From positions 124,001-188,000 of the forward strand of contig JAEOAD010001176.1 of the NCBI GenBank assembly GCA_036365145.1: a stretch of DNA of 64,000 nt, given 5' to 3'. The position numbers were made by a program, and so were the translations under genes. Position 1 is the first letter of the stretch. Each line of letters opens with the position of its first letter. Below, one piece after another: positions 34,745-46,519 of the stretch. Under the pieces are notes generated by a model. It was given only the letters and a program-made list of their open reading frames with translations. It ran no database searches and was not told the DNA's origin. This stretch comes from Orientallactaga sibirica (lineage: Eukaryota > Chordata > Mammalia > Rodentia > Dipodidae).

Positions 34745-35435
34745 AAGCAAAATGTCTTTTTCTGTATGAATCTAATCTTTCCTGGAGTTAACATTGACAT
34801 CTCTTTCCCCCTAGCTTAATTTTGATTGTACTTACTAATAATGATGTATCTGACAGGACAGTGAAATCCTCCACAAACAAGCCAACCTCACCTACCTCAA
34901 CTAGTTATAAGTCCTGTGTTTATTGTCCTAGATCTATTCCCCCAGGGGATTTCTATCCTGTTCCAACTTGAAATGGTTTATTTTGCTAAGTTGCAGTCAT
35001 ACTGGTTCTTTATCCAAAGATGACACCTGGAATGTTCCTTTACGACTTTTCTCTTTAGTTCTTGTCTCCCGATCTCATTACTTTTTTTTTATAATTTATT
35101 TTTTTATTTATATTATTCTGATTTATGTGACTGCATTTATTTTAGTGAGATACATCTTCTAATAGCTTTCTGAGAAAAAATGAATAAGAGGTATGTTTTA
35201 AAAATTTTGAATATATGGTATTATTTTTATTCTGTTATTGTCCTTTTAATTGCCTGAACATAGAATTCTATGATAATTTTATTTAGTGGAAACTGTTTTC
35301 AGCTTTTGCAATTGAGAAGTTTTTTATTAAGATTTTATTATTAATGTTTTATCCTTTCTATGTTACTTCTTTTTACCTAAGGTTTTTCTTTTGACCATTT
35401 TCCTTTTTCACTTTTTTTGTTTTGCTTTCTTCTTG
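34745..35435. other. Intron 7 sequence, nothing recognised
   Basis: AT-rich sequence with no supported feature; parts may be old L1. Confidence 0.35.
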
Positions 35436-35439
35436 TTTT

Positions 35440-35637
35440 TCGTGTATGAAGTATGTGTGGTTATGTGGTGTGGTGGGGTATTTGCACATGTGTGGGAGCC
35501 AGGGGACACTATCAGGTGTCCTCTTCTTTTCACTCATGGTGTGTTTCTATGAGACAGAGTCTCTCACTGAAGTCAGCGCAGGGTCCTCATGTTTGCACAG
35601 CAAGTGCTCTTACCCATTGAGCCATCTCCCCAGCCCC
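35440..35637 (-). repeat. B4-like SINE, truncated
   Basis: Complement begins GGGCTGGGGAGATGGCTCAA and includes GAGAGACTCTGTCTCATAGA, then CACACATGTGCAAATACCCC. Confidence 0.7.
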
Positions 35638-35783
35638 CCTTTTTTTTTTTTTTTTTTTTTTTGAAGTCAAGGTCTCATGTAGCTAAGGCTGGCATCACTA
35701 TGTGAGTAAGGATAAACATCTCTGATCCCACTGTACTCCCCACCTAAGTGCTGGGATTACAGGTGTGTACTGCCACACCTGGT
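35638..35783 (-). repeat. Old B1/7SL-type SINE
   Basis: T run of about 24, then diverged B1 ending TGCTGGGATTACAGGTGTGT. Confidence 0.7.
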
Positions 35784-35894
35784 TTGACTCTTTAATTTTG
35801 TTTTTCCCTACCTTCTCTTTAGAATTCAATAGGGAAAATTTGCTTTCCTAAATAAAAGCATGAGCAGTCCCATGTCTTTTCTGATCACTTAAAA

Positions 35895-36098
35895 ATTATT
35901 TATTTATTTGCACATGTATGTCTGTATTCATATATGGGTGTGCCATGGTCTCTTGCCACTGCAAACAAATGCCAGATACTTGTGCCACTTTCTGTTTCTA
36001 GCTTTATATGGGTAGTAGAGAACTGAACCTGGGCCAGCAGACTTTGCAAGCAAATACCTTTAACCACTGAATAAATACCTTTAACCTCCCCAGCCTCT
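35895..36098 (-). repeat. Dip-like SINE, diverged
   Basis: TCTTGCCACTGCAAACAAAT and a right end with a small internal duplication of AATACCTTTAACC. Confidence 0.8.
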
Positions 36099-36227
36099 CT
36101 GATCACTTTGAATAAACAGTTCTAATATAAAATCTGATCAAGATTCAAAAATACAAAAATGAAATCTTTAGTAACTCCATCCCATAGTGTCCTTATTATT
36201 AATAAATAAGTAATAGTACAGTCTCCA

Positions 36228-36372
36228 GTTTTTATTTATTTATTTGTAGGCATGAGCTCCAGATGTGTGCACCACTTTGTGCATCTAGTTTTATTTGGGT
36301 ACTGGGGAATTGAACCCAGACTAGCAGGCTTTGCAAACAAACAATATTAACTACTGAGCTATGTCCCCAACA
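36228..36372 (-). repeat. Dip-like SINE fragment
   Basis: CACCACTTTGTGCATCTAGT through ACTGAGCTATGTCCCCAACA; GA tail lost. Confidence 0.75.
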
Positions 36373-36401
36373 GTTTCCAGTTTGTGTTTTCTTTTTCTTT
36401 C

Positions 36402-36712
36402 TCTCTCTCTTTTTTTTTTTTTTTTTGAGGCAAGCCCAACAGACTGGTCTTTTTTAATGCAAGAGTGCACGAGGGAAAGCAAGCATGAGAGAGAGAGAGA
36501 GGGAGAGAGAGAGAGAATGAGAATTGGCATGCCAGAACTTCCAGCCACTATAATCAAATTCCACACAAGTGCACCACCTTTTGTGCATGTGTGATCTTGT
36601 GCATTTGCGTCACCTTGTGCATCTGGCTTTTATAGGGTCTGGAGAGTCGAACATGGGTCCTTAGGCTTCACAAGCAAGCACCTTAACTGCTAAGCCATTC
36701 CTTCAGCTCTTT
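36402..36712 (-). repeat. Dip-like SINE with extended middle
   Basis: GA-rich start, doubled CACCTTGTGCAT-type segment, TAAGCCATTCCTTCAGCTCT at the right. Layout resembles the copies at 56886 and 59822. Confidence 0.85.
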
Positions 36713-36719
36713 CAGTGGA

Positions 36720-37800
36720 AAACTTATTCCTTCTCCCTGGCAAGACTTATAGGCATAGGAGGCCAGCCAAAGGGTGCGGCCTTCCATTTCCCCTGACCTG
36801 CTTTTGGCACACACCACTCACACCCCTATTGCACGCAGTTTCTAGGTTGAGATGTGGGTGAAGAGGTGAGAATGCAGGGTAGCAAAGTTCTAACTTGTCT
36901 GCTACTGTTAAGCTAGTTGTATGCTCTCTATACTGGAAAAAGTTAAACGCAGATATATATATGTATATATGTATAGATATGTATAGATTAATTTGGTTCT
37001 AATAGCAAGCTTCTTATTGCCCTGTGCATTTCATGGCTGACTCTTGTTCCCTTGTCACATTTCTTTGAGAAACAATTACTTTGAAATTCTTTCTTTAAAA
37101 TAATATTTTTATTGAAAAATGAAAAAATATATTCACTGGGAACTTTAATATATGACCGAACTGTAAATAGGTCATATTTCTACCTTTTTCATCCTCTCCC
37201 CCACCCAAGATATTTTAATTGCAACATTTTTTATCATTCCCACAACAGTATCATGATAAGAAATTGTTAACTTGGTTACCTGTTGTCTATTGCACTTAAA
37301 TTTTCATAAAGGACCATGGGAAACTGGCACCTTTCTCTTGCAGCCAGTGACATTACTATTACTTTTCAGTTGCTTCTCTCTATTTAGTGGCCATCGGCCT
37401 CTTCGCTTGTTTTCTCACCTGTGGACATTTTTCCAGGGCTGAGTCACATACTGTCACTTCTGTCCTACAAATGACAGGGCATACATACCCAGCTGTCTGA
37501 GCTGGTCCTTTTGAAAATCTCTCTTGACAGAGGTTGTCCAGAACCATAATCTCTTGGTAGAACATTGAAAGCATGAAGATTTCCAAAGAAATCCCTCTAT
37601 CAATTTCCCTTTCATTTAAATTGTTTTATAGTCTCAGAGTGAATGAGGAGTTCAAGAACTGTGCACATTGTCCTTGGCTATCTGTTTTGAGAAAGTCTTA
37701 CAGCCAGCTTAAATTTGGTATTTATTATATCTTGATATTTTCACCTTGTGCCAAATGCTACTGACCCTTGGTTGCCTGTTCCTAATTAAGAATCAGGCAA
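36720..37800. other. Intron 7 sequence with (ATATGT)n, otherwise unassigned
   Basis: A short ATATGT repeat lies at about 36953-36985, and 37090-37215 may be an old L1 3' UTR piece. No gene seen. Confidence 0.4.
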
Positions 37801-37807
37801 TATGGAT

Positions 37808-38250
37808 TGGGAGATGGCTCACTGAGCAAGTGCTTGCCATGTAAGCATGAAGACCTGAGTTTAATCCCCAGAAACCACAGAAATGCATAGATACACATAC
37901 ATGGTCGTACACACCTCCCAGCACTGGAGAGGCAGAGACTGGGAATCCCTGGGTTTGCTGACTAGGGAGTATAGCCAAATTAGTGAGCTCTGGTTTTACT
38001 AAAGGACTGTTTCAAACAATAAGATGGAAAGCAATGAGGAAGACACCTCATGTCTCCCTCTGGCTCCACACTCATACACACATGCACATAAGCACACATG
38101 CATACAAATGTGCATATGTACCTGCCCACACATGTGCACCCACACACATATGAATTTGCATATATACATGTATGCACACACACACACACACAGACACACA
38201 TATACACATATAATTACACACACACCACACACACCACACACACACAGAGT
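37808..38250 (+). repeat. B4-like SINE with long CA-rich tail
   Basis: Head TTGGGAGATGGCTCACTGAG, B1-like middle CCTCCCAGCACTGGAGAGGC, then TCCCTGGGTTTGCTGACTAG. The tail from about 38055 is CACA/CATA-rich. Confidence 0.75.
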
Positions 38251-38359
38251 CAGAGCGGAAGCTTCTGTCTTGGGGGTAGAAAGAACTTGTTCATTGTGGA
38301 ACTCCAGTTTGATGATTCTAGCTTTTTTGTTGAAAAATCTCTGAATAATACTATAAAGT

Positions 38360-38751
38360 TGTAGCAGACAGTTCCAGGTTCACTGAGATGAACTTCCAGA
38401 CCAGGCACAGTTATGGAGGAAGGGATATTATTTATTGAAACTTACAGATCCAGGGGAAGTTCCATAATGGCAGGAAAAGTAGCCTGCTCTTCACAGGGCC
38501 AAACAGAGAGAGAGAAAGACAACCAGCCACCAGAGCACACAGAGCAAAACTACAGCCAAAAGGTCACACAGCACACTTCAGGAACTCCTGATAGGCACAT
38601 TTGCATATCTTTACAATGGAATCTCAAACCCACCATTAACACCTTAAGACCAGCCCCCCAGTGACATTGCCTCTAGCAAGGTGATTGCAGATGGAACCTA
38701 TAACTAATAAAATACTGAATATATTGGGGGACATATATTCAAACTACCACA
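38360..38751 (-). repeat. MaLR-like solo LTR
   Basis: A 392-bp unit with TG...CA ends, AATAAA near its 3' end on the minus strand, and near-matching 5-bp flanks AAAGT/GAAGT. Homologous to 9301-9657 in opposite orientation. Confidence 0.7.
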
Positions 38752-38989
38752 GAAGTCTTAGGCCTTTTTGTTTTGAGCCAGTTTTTATGAAAAAACTGTC
38801 TTCTCAGACAGCATTCTGAGGTCAAATATAGGAATAAGGGACTGGGATCTTCACCTTTCAGCATGTCAACTTTTTCAGTGGATACCTTACTCCTTCCTTC
38901 AGTGTATTGGGTATTTCTGAGAAATAAGGACCTTAATAATTTCCAGAAATAATCACCATATTTTATGGTAGGATAGGTCATCTGAGCTT

Positions 38990-39372
38990 TGTTGGGGTCC
39001 CTCCTAGGGCCAGCCCAGGAGGGACCACAGGGTCTCTGCCGAGTAGGGGGTGAGAGGCGCGGAGTCACGACACAGACTCCGGGAGTTGGGTGGAAGCAGG
39101 CAGAGGGAGAGCTGCTGCAAACTCATTTATTCAGGGAAGTGTAGGGGGTTTTGAGGGGTGTGGCTGACCAATCATTGTATAGGGTGGTCCCCTTCTAGTG
39201 ACCAATGACAGCCTGTTTCCGGACAGACCATCTAGCAGCAGATTTCTTGCGAGAATGGGACTGTAGCTATTGTCACGTCAGGCCTGTGCAGAATGCCATG
39301 TCCACAGAAGCCACTTTCTGATTTCTTCTAGCATGCAGTCTGGCTAGGGCCTGACCTGCATTGTGCCATACA
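38990..39372 (-). repeat. 3' LTR of the provirus
   Basis: 383 bp, about nine-tenths identical by eye to the 5' LTR. The minus strand carries CCAAT-like, TATA-like and AATAAA signals in the expected order. A purine-rich tract (AAAAAGGGGA on the minus strand) lies just upstream, as a polypurine tract should. Confidence 0.9.
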
Positions 39373-39599
39373 TATCCCCTTTTTGTTTTTATTATTGGTG
39401 ACCCTGGGAGGCATGGTTCTTTGCCAAGCCATTGTTGACCCCAGGCCCCAAAGGATCACCACAAGTGATGGTGCCTGTCTTAGGTTGCCCCATTTCATGG
39501 GGTCTTACCCATCATTGACTACCCACCATCCTGGTGAGAAAACCTGAGGTGTGTGGCTGTCGCCTAGGAGGCATGGGAGGGCCAAGTGGTGGTGGCTCT

Positions 39600-40430
39600 G
39601 TGTCATGCGAACAGTCCCAGTGAGCGAGAATCAACTATAGAACCTGAAAAAGACTGGGGTAGGACAGGTTTACAAATGAGAAATGGCAGATAAGATATCA
39701 TATGGTGGTTCATGAGGGTTGCCTTTTCCAATTGATAAATGGCTCCCTGTAGTAGAACCTGGTTTGTTTGGATGGCAGGGATGTACTGAGCAAAAGTTCT
39801 GAGACATCTGAAAAGGATCAGCATGATGGCAAGAATAACTAGGATTCCCGCCAGGATAAGAAGGGAGAAAGGGTTGAAGACAGAAATGTAAATTTATCAT
39901 CAGGAGAAAGAGCTGCAAAGCCAATGGACGCCTGTCTAATGATAACATGGAGGTCAGCATGAATAGTCATGCAAGGGCTCAGTCTACAACTAAGGAGGGA
40001 GCAGTTGATAAAGCCCCCAGAAAAGAGTAAAAAGGTGGAAGCATTGAGTGTTGGGACCAAGACAAAATAATAGTGAGTTTTAACATAAACAGGTTGTTGG
40101 GTGACTGTCATGAGCTCACCCTTAGCACCATAAATAGTAGCATTGAGTGTCCTTAATGGTAGCTGATCAATGCAATCAAAGGAGTTGCAAAGGAATTTAT
40201 GGCTGGTTGGAGGGTAGCATTACCATAAGAGGCATTAATAAGCAAAAAGGCAAAGGTGTGACTAAGGAGAAGTACTTGCTTGAAGGGGAGGAATACAGTG
40301 AAAAAGAGTGGCTAAAATGAAGCCTAGGAAAAGCATGGGAATCTAGGCCCACTGCACCAAACAAGTATGGCCTAAGAAGAGTTGTCCAAAATGGTTTCTG
40401 GGAAATGGTAGTAGGGAGAAAAGGAGAAAA
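39600..40430 (-). pseudogene. Retroviral env remnant
   Basis: Between integrase and the 3' LTR, the minus strand keeps several disjoint env-like segments. One is a hydrophobic, membrane-spanning stretch near 39800-39860, as in a transmembrane subunit. It is much shorter than a full env and has many stops. Assignment rests mainly on position. Confidence 0.5.
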
Positions 40431-40470
40431 GGAGGAAATAAGTTTACAGTCCCAAATCCATCCTGAGGAG

Positions 40471-41300
40471 TTTGGCATCATTGTTCTCATTAAGGTCAAT
40501 CCCTGAGTCAGTGACTGGACGGATGTTTCTGGCAGGGATCCAGATCGGGATCTGTGAAGTTTCTGGAAAGACACAAGCATACCCTTGGCCCTCTGTTAAA
40601 AGAGGGTGGGGCCCCTTCCAGATATTAGTAAAGGATCCTTCCAACAGACCAAGGTTAAGGGCATTGTTGGGATCTCCAATGTTTATAGGCTGGGGAGAGC
40701 ACTGTCACGTCAAAGGTGAGAAAATTGAGGGTGAAGAGAGCTTCCACCAGGGCCAAGTGGGAACCCTTGGGCAACATAGTGGACTTTTGTTTTATAATTA
40801 GTTCCTTTAGGGTCCCGTTAGTTCTTTCCACTATGGTTTGTCCTTGTGGGTTGTAGGGGATCCCAAGGGAGTGTTTTATTCCCAAGATTCCATGAAGGAT
40901 GTGAATTGGGCAGATGTATATGCAGGGCCATTGTCAGTTTTAATTGACCAGGTATGCCCGTGACCAACATGGCGGTTTTTGTCACCTTAATGACTTCAGA
41001 CGCCTTCTACCCTGAGAGAGCAATAGCAAAAGTAAGCTTAAAGTAAGTGTCCACAATGACATGGACATATTTGAGGTTACCAAAGGAAGGTATGTGGGTA
41101 AAATCCATCTGCCAGATAGAATTTGAGGTAAGGCCTCTAGGATTGACTCCTTGAGGCTGTAGGGGGCCCAAGGGGGCTTGGGGGGGCACATGCCTTATAG
41201 GCATGGGTTAAACATTTGCATTGGCTAAGTGAGAACTAGGGGTATAGGGTTCATATGTTAGTGGGGGATAGATGGAACCTTTGGTATAAACATCTAGCTT
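40471..41300 (-). pseudogene. Retroviral RNase H tail and integrase, broken
   Basis: From 41300 down, the minus strand shows a short RNase H-like end, then integrase. The first catalytic Asp lies in a QMDFTHIP motif near 41110. The catalytic Glu lies in an IVERTNGTLK motif near 40830. The C-terminal DNA-binding part, with GYACVFP, lies near 40580. These three blocks are in different frames or split by stops, so no integrase can be made. Reverse transcriptase and protease are absent. Confidence 0.8.
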
Positions 41301-41489
41301 GTTCTAAAGGTGGTCAGGATGATACAGCAATAAATTTGTTTACCTGTGAATTCCCATCAGAAATAAAGCCAGGCATACCAGTGTGAGTGAACGTGCTCAA
41401 TAAGTCTGAAGGTGGACAGCCCAGTGTAAAAGGACTTGTTCAAAGTAGGAGTCAACTCCAGATTCCTGGGCCACCTTGCTGATGAGAGC

Positions 41490-42098
41490 CAGATCAAAGA
41501 GGGGGGTGGGGTACCAGGGCCTGGCTGTTGCATCGGCCCTATGTTACCAGGAAGGTGGCAAAGGGTGGGGCAATGGGGTGTGTCAGCGAACTGGCAGCTG
41601 CCTGAGACAGAGCGGGCAGAGGTCCTTCCAAGGGTAAAGAGGGGAAGGGGTGGTTGTGAGTGCAGCTGCCGCAGGCAGCGGTTTGGGTGGCGGTCTTTTA
41701 TCATTGAAGGGCTGGTCTTCCTCATCATCATCATAAGAAGGGGCTGGGAGGGATGAGCTTTGAAGAGCCAGTTTCCTTACAGCTTTCATTATGGGCTGAA
41801 ATGACTTCCTCCACGGAGGAGCCTTTAAGGCTGGCAATTATGGCAAGGAGGATAGGAAAAAATGGGGCTAGGTGGGGTGTGCCCTTCATAAACCTCATGC
41901 TTCCTTGTGCAGAAGAGAACCTGGGACCAAATGGAAGTATCCCAGATGTTCTCCAGACTAATCCATGGTGCTAAAGCAAAAGTTTCATCCCAAAAGCCAT
42001 GGAGGTCCTTTTTGTTTCACTTTTAAGCCACATTGCAGGAGGAGGGCCTTAAGATACTGCAATTGCTGTGTTGTCTGATGGGGAGGGAGGTTGCCCAT
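41490..42098 (-). pseudogene. Retroviral gag, 5' part, broken
   Basis: A start codon at 42098 on the minus strand is followed by Met-Gly-Asn, the usual N-myristoylation start of a matrix protein. A recognisable matrix-like stretch and then a proline-rich, acidic segment near 41600-41830 follow. The frame is interrupted by stops and shifts, and capsid and nucleocapsid are not recognisable. Product assigned by position after the leader and by style of sequence only. Confidence 0.6.
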
Positions 42099-42625
42099 TA
42101 TGGTGTGGTGGTGTTTGGGGGGGTGGGTGCTAGGCTAGGACACTCCTGAATCAAGGAGACTGAGACCGATCAAAATTGATAGCCCAAAGGATAATCATGC
42201 AAACCACACTTATTGCTGGACTCACCTGTCTTGTGCTTAGTATGGGGACTTCTGTGGGTCATTACTCCACGGCCATATGCCCATATGGTATCTCTGGGGA
42301 AGCTCAGCCAACGGCCTTGCCTTGGTTCCGAAATCGGGTGGGTCAGACCCTTATGTGATTTCGCTGGGATGAACCGAGAGTGGAGGGGCCAACACGGGCT
42401 TCAGGACCGTGCGGCAATGTGTGCCTTCCTGACAGGAAAAAGGATGAACAAAAGGAAAAGGGGGGAGTAGGGGACTGCCCAATCACCCTCGGGCAGCTGT
42501 CAGCACACAGAACAGAAAGGGGCCTACTCGCTGACGATCAAGAAGGGGGCGTCTTGCCAATGCCAAGGGGGCTATGCACTGATGATCAAGGAGGAGGCGT
42601 CTCACCAACACTGAGGGGGCAGAGG

Positions 42626-42644
42626 GTCCCTGTTCAGGTGCCAG
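42626..42644 (-). promoter_or_regulatory. Primer binding site, tRNA-Lys3 type
   Basis: Directly after the 5' LTR on the minus strand is TGGCACCTGAACAGGGAC, differing at two of 18 positions from the site complementary to tRNA-Lys3 as I recall it. Confidence 0.75.
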
Positions 42645-42645
42645 G

Positions 42646-43025
42646 TGTTGGGGTCCTCCCTAGGGCCAGCCCAGGAGGGACCACAGGGTCTCTGCTGAGT
42701 AGGGGGTGAGAGGCGCGGAGTCATGACACAGACTCCGGGAGTTGGGTGGAAGCAGGCAGAGGGTGAGCTGCTGCAAACTTGTTTATTCAAGGAAGTGTAG
42801 GGGGTTTAAAGGATTTGGCTGGCCAATTATTGTATGGGGTGGTCTTCTTGTGACCAATGACAGCCTGTCTCAGGGCAGATCATTTCACAGCAGGTTGCTC
42901 TCGAGCATGGGACTGTAGCTGTTGTCATGCCAAGCCTGTGCAGGATGCCACGTCCACAGAAGCCACTTCCTGGTTTCCTTTAGCATGCGGTCTGGCTAGG
43001 GCCTGACCTGCATTGTACCATACCA
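42646..43025 (-). repeat. 5' LTR of the provirus
   Basis: 380 bp; on the + strand it starts TGTTGGGGTCC and ends CCATACCA, so both ends follow the TG...CA rule. The minus strand has AATAAA (complement TTTATT near 42782). Confidence 0.9.
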
Positions 43026-43029
43026 AGCT

Positions 43030-43390
43030 TCTGTTGCTCTTCAGACTTTCATCCAGTCCTGTTTATAGGTTTGCAGATCACATTTGTATTCAGTTCAGTT
43101 CCTGAGCCCCTCTCTTGCTGTGGAATGCAGGAGGGCTGACTTTCATTGGCATCTCCCTTCTGTGAAGATTTAAGTTAGTCTATTTATGTTACATTACTTG
43201 GTACCCTTATAATATGCTTTGATATTTAAAAAAGTAAATCTTTGTTGATATCTTCATGGTGTCATCCTTTCTTTTTCTCCTTTTTGTGACCCTTTATAAT
43301 TTAAATAATTCTTTAATTATCCTGTTAGTGATGTTTCAGGAAGGAGTGAATAAAATTCCATGTGTTCAGGTCTTTTACCAAAAATAGAGA
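43030..43390. other. Intron 7 sequence, nothing recognised
   Basis: Sequence flanking the provirus; no gene or clear repeat. Confidence 0.4.
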
Positions 43391-43394
43391 TTTT

Positions 43395-43590
43395 CCTTAA
43401 TGCCAGACACATAAGGTACATTTATTTGGTCCTCGCCACAACCTACTGAGAACAATTATATCCATATTTTGTCTAGCTATACATGAAAATACTGAACTTC
43501 AGAGAGGTAAAGTCATTTTCTTAAAGTCATACAGCTAGCAGACCAAAGAGATGGAATTTAAACTCAAGTTTCAGTCTTGCAACTTCCATT
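43395..43590 (-). repeat. MIR SINE
   Basis: CATGAAAATACTGAACTTCA and AAGTCATACAGCTAGCAGAC follow the reversed MIR core. Confidence 0.75.
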
Positions 43591-43591
43591 T

Positions 43592-43702
43592 TTTTGCGGG
43601 GGGGGGCAGGATTTCACTCTAGCCAGCACTCTGTAGCCCCAGCTGGTTTTGAGCTCCAACCTCAGTTTCCTGAGTGCTGAGATGCACCACCATCCTGGCT
43701 TA
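43592..43702 (-). repeat. Old B1-type SINE
   Basis: G run, then GCAGGATTTCACTCTAGCCA to CCTGAGTGCTGAGATGCACC; heavily diverged. Confidence 0.55.
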
Positions 43703-43704
43703 AC

Positions 43705-45035
43705 TTTCATGTTTCTGATGTAACATCATAAGTGCCCCTGACTGAAAAGTATTCTTCTGTTGCTGGATCTCCTTAGTTTCTTAGTACCAACACTGTACAC
43801 TTTGTTGGATAATACAGTGACTCTGACGTAATCTGCCATCAGGGTGCTTTGTAATAGTTTTCTGGTTCACTGGAGCTTGCTCAGAGCATTTCACCAATCA
43901 TTCGGTCTTTCATTTCTACACTGCACTTTAGTTAAGCAGAATTTTTTTTTTGTTTGTTTAACTGAGACCATCTAAGTTATACTACAAAGTGTCATTGTAA
44001 GTTTATATTATGTTGCTGGCAAAGAAGCCCCAGGACTCATTGAGTAGAATAGTCAGCAAGTGAATATGGTCCATTGCTATTTATGATGTAGAGTCTGCTT
44101 GGAAGCAGACCAGCAGATGATAGGCACATTTCAAATACAGCCAAAAATTAGACTCAAAAGAAAAAATGCCCAGCCTGTAGGATGACAAGAAAGCATAATA
44201 AAAACATGGTGTCCCTCCTAAACTGTCAAGGATGACTGGATCATTGAAAGTTTACATATAAAGCTACAATTAAAAGTGTGTTTATTAATTGAGACACTGG
44301 CAAAAGGGCTGACTCTTAATTAGAAGCTCTTCTTAGGTTGTATTTCCATTCTTAGCCTTAGCTTTCTTGTAAATGGGTCTCCTGCCATATGGCCAGTCCA
44401 CTAATTAGGTAGAATCTTGACTTTTACTCCAAGTCACATAGTCATATAGAGTTTCAATAATGACAGCTTAAACCACAGAGCCTCCTGGGAAATTAAACTC
44501 ATCTGCATTTTTCTTCTGTTTAGAGAATTCTTCTTTAACACTCAAGTTTCTAGGTGCATTGGTGCTTAGTCTCCTTCCAGAGGGACCATGTCCTCAGTGC
44601 CTACCTGTCTTTCTTCCTAATTGTTTATTATCTGGGCCAGGCAGGTGCTGTCTAATTTCCCCTGTGGCTAAGAGTCACACTAGAATAAAAACACCCCCCA
44701 CCTTTCGGTGGCACTTGTAATTGTCAGTGTTCCTCACTCATGGTATACAGGTAATTGGCCCCAGAGAGCCTCTGGGACAGTAAGTGCTGAAACTTTCCCA
44801 ATTTATTGGATTACTAAGTGGGGGAATAGCACAGCAAGTCTGCTTGATTGCCTTGATTCCTCTCCTGAGATTCCCCAAGTTGAAATGGAGGCTGGTTCTC
44901 TCCTGCTGTCTCCTCTGGAGACTAGCTGCCCTGTCAATGCCTAAACAAGGGTCATTCCTGGGTTGGATGGCAGGCCTTCTACTTTCTTAAGAAACCCCAG
45001 CCCACAGGCCTCCTCAGTCCTGTGGTCCCTGCTCT
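43705..45035. other. Intron 7 sequence, nothing recognised
   Basis: No coding signal or named repeat that I can support. Confidence 0.4.
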
Positions 45036-45036
45036 G

Positions 45037-45225
45037 GGCAGCAGCAGCAGCACCTGAGTACTTGTTGAAAACGCAAAATGTTGGGCCCCTCACCACACCT
45101 GCTGAACTACTGAATCCAAACCTGCAGGGTGGGTTGGGGGGGAGGAAGGGGGATCCAGAAACCTGTATTTGCACTAGTACTGGGGTGCATGCATAATGCA
45201 TGTGAAATTCTAAGAAATGCTGTGC
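45037..45225 (+). repeat. MER5A-like DNA transposon relic
   Basis: CAGCAGCACCTGAGTACTTG, then GTTGAAAACGCAAAATGTTG, then GAACTACTGAATCCAAACCT follow the MER5A (hAT-Charlie) order; about 189 bp, as usual for the family. Confidence 0.7.
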
Positions 45226-45821
45226 TTCACCCAAAGCAAGAAAGAAGGTTGTAGGAGTTTGTTTTCCTTCAGTTGTAGGATGTGTTGCATTCAGTTTCCC
45301 TAGAACAGATTCTAGAAATCTTTTGAAAAAGTCGGCAAAGCAAAATAAAAAGTTAAAAGTCAAGTGAGCTTTCTGTGTCTCAGGGATTCAGAGGCCGAAC
45401 ACAAGAGAGGTATACAACCATTAGTTTAGAGTCTCAGGCATGTGGGTCTTAGTATTCTGTTAAATTGTCTGCTGTTCAAAGAAAATATATTGAACAAAGC
45501 AAGCCACCTCCCAAGTGATAGGGGTAAGGAAAAAGAAGTTATGTAATCTGACTCCCAACCCTTGGCTGATCAGGTTGTAACTTTGTAATCTAGCCACTTT
45601 CTTGGGTAGGCTACTTGGATAGGCCACTGGCACACTTTGGCACACATCCTCGAGTGTGGCACAGGGAAAGTAATTCTATTTATCGAATTTGTTTCTATGA
45701 TATTTGGGCTCAACTGATACTAGAGGTAAAATTTAGGCTGTATTTAAGTCAAAGGCATGACATTTGAATTTTATCTCCTTCACTGACTGGTTAATTATGG
45801 GTAAATTCTTTGAGCTTTCTT

Positions 45822-45853
45822 TCTTTTTCTTTCTCTCTCTCTTCCTTCCTTTC

Positions 45854-45908
<55 letters not shown>

Positions 45909-45920
45909 TTTCCTTCCTTC

Positions 45921-45985
<65 letters not shown>

Positions 45986-45996
45986 TCCTCCCTCCC

Positions 45997-46072
<76 letters not shown>

Positions 46073-46074
46073 TC
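45822..46074. repeat. 250-bp (CTTT)n polypyrimidine tract
   Basis: CTTT units broken by short CCTTCC and CCTCCTCCCTCC blocks. Long Lys/Glu/Arg or Phe/Leu/Ser frames here are artefacts. Confidence 0.95.
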
Positions 46075-46255
46075 CACTAATAAAACTGGCCCACAATCTA
46101 CTTCAAAGTGTTAATGCGAAGAATGTTATAATTCCATACCTAAAGGAGGTAGAGGCCACATGGAAATCATACAAAGCAAGTTCCCCATACATGAGATTGT
46201 GGCTGATCATTTCATGTTGTGGACAACTTCTCTAAGTCAGTATTGAGGAGAATTT

Positions 46256-46455
46256 CTTACAGGGTTTCATGTATCCCAAGCTGGCTTCATACTTACTATG
46301 TAGTCAAGGATGACTTTTGAGTTTTATAACCTCCTGGTTCCTGCTGTGATTATAGGCATGTGCCAGCATGTCCAGGTTGTATAGTTCTGGGAATGAAACC
46401 CAGGGCTTTGTGCATGGTAGCAAAGTATCTTCCAACTGAGCTATTTCCCAGTGGC
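46256..46455 (-). repeat. ID_B1 composite SINE (old)
   Basis: Complement has an ID-like head (AAATAGCTCAGTTGGAAGAT) followed by a diverged B1. Confidence 0.65.
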
Positions 46456-46519
46456 AGCAAGGCACTTAAGTGTCAACCTACTTCTCTACCTGTTTGTCTC
46501 AGTTTTGCAAGTGTAATGT

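Larger units (their letters stand above)
38990..43025 (-). mobile_element. Endogenous retrovirus, betaretrovirus-like, internally deleted
   Basis: A 4.04-kb provirus, antisense to Lpxn. Two similar LTRs enclose a leader, the 5' part of gag, integrase and a worn env. A 5-bp duplication AGCTT (38985-38989 and 43026-43030) marks a single integration. Most of gag-pro-pol is missing, and the remaining frames carry stops and shifts, so the copy cannot encode a virus. The integrase and lysine-type primer site suggest an ERVK/betaretroviral relative; this is inferred from motifs, not from a search. The two LTRs differ at dozens of positions, so the insertion is not recent. Confidence 0.9.

Noticed and set aside
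37980..38364. Cys/Val- or His/Thr-rich frames
   Set aside because: Translations of the CA-rich tail of a B4-like SINE.
45733..46235. Several 100-140 codon frames on both strands
   Set aside because: Translations of the (CTTT)n tract.
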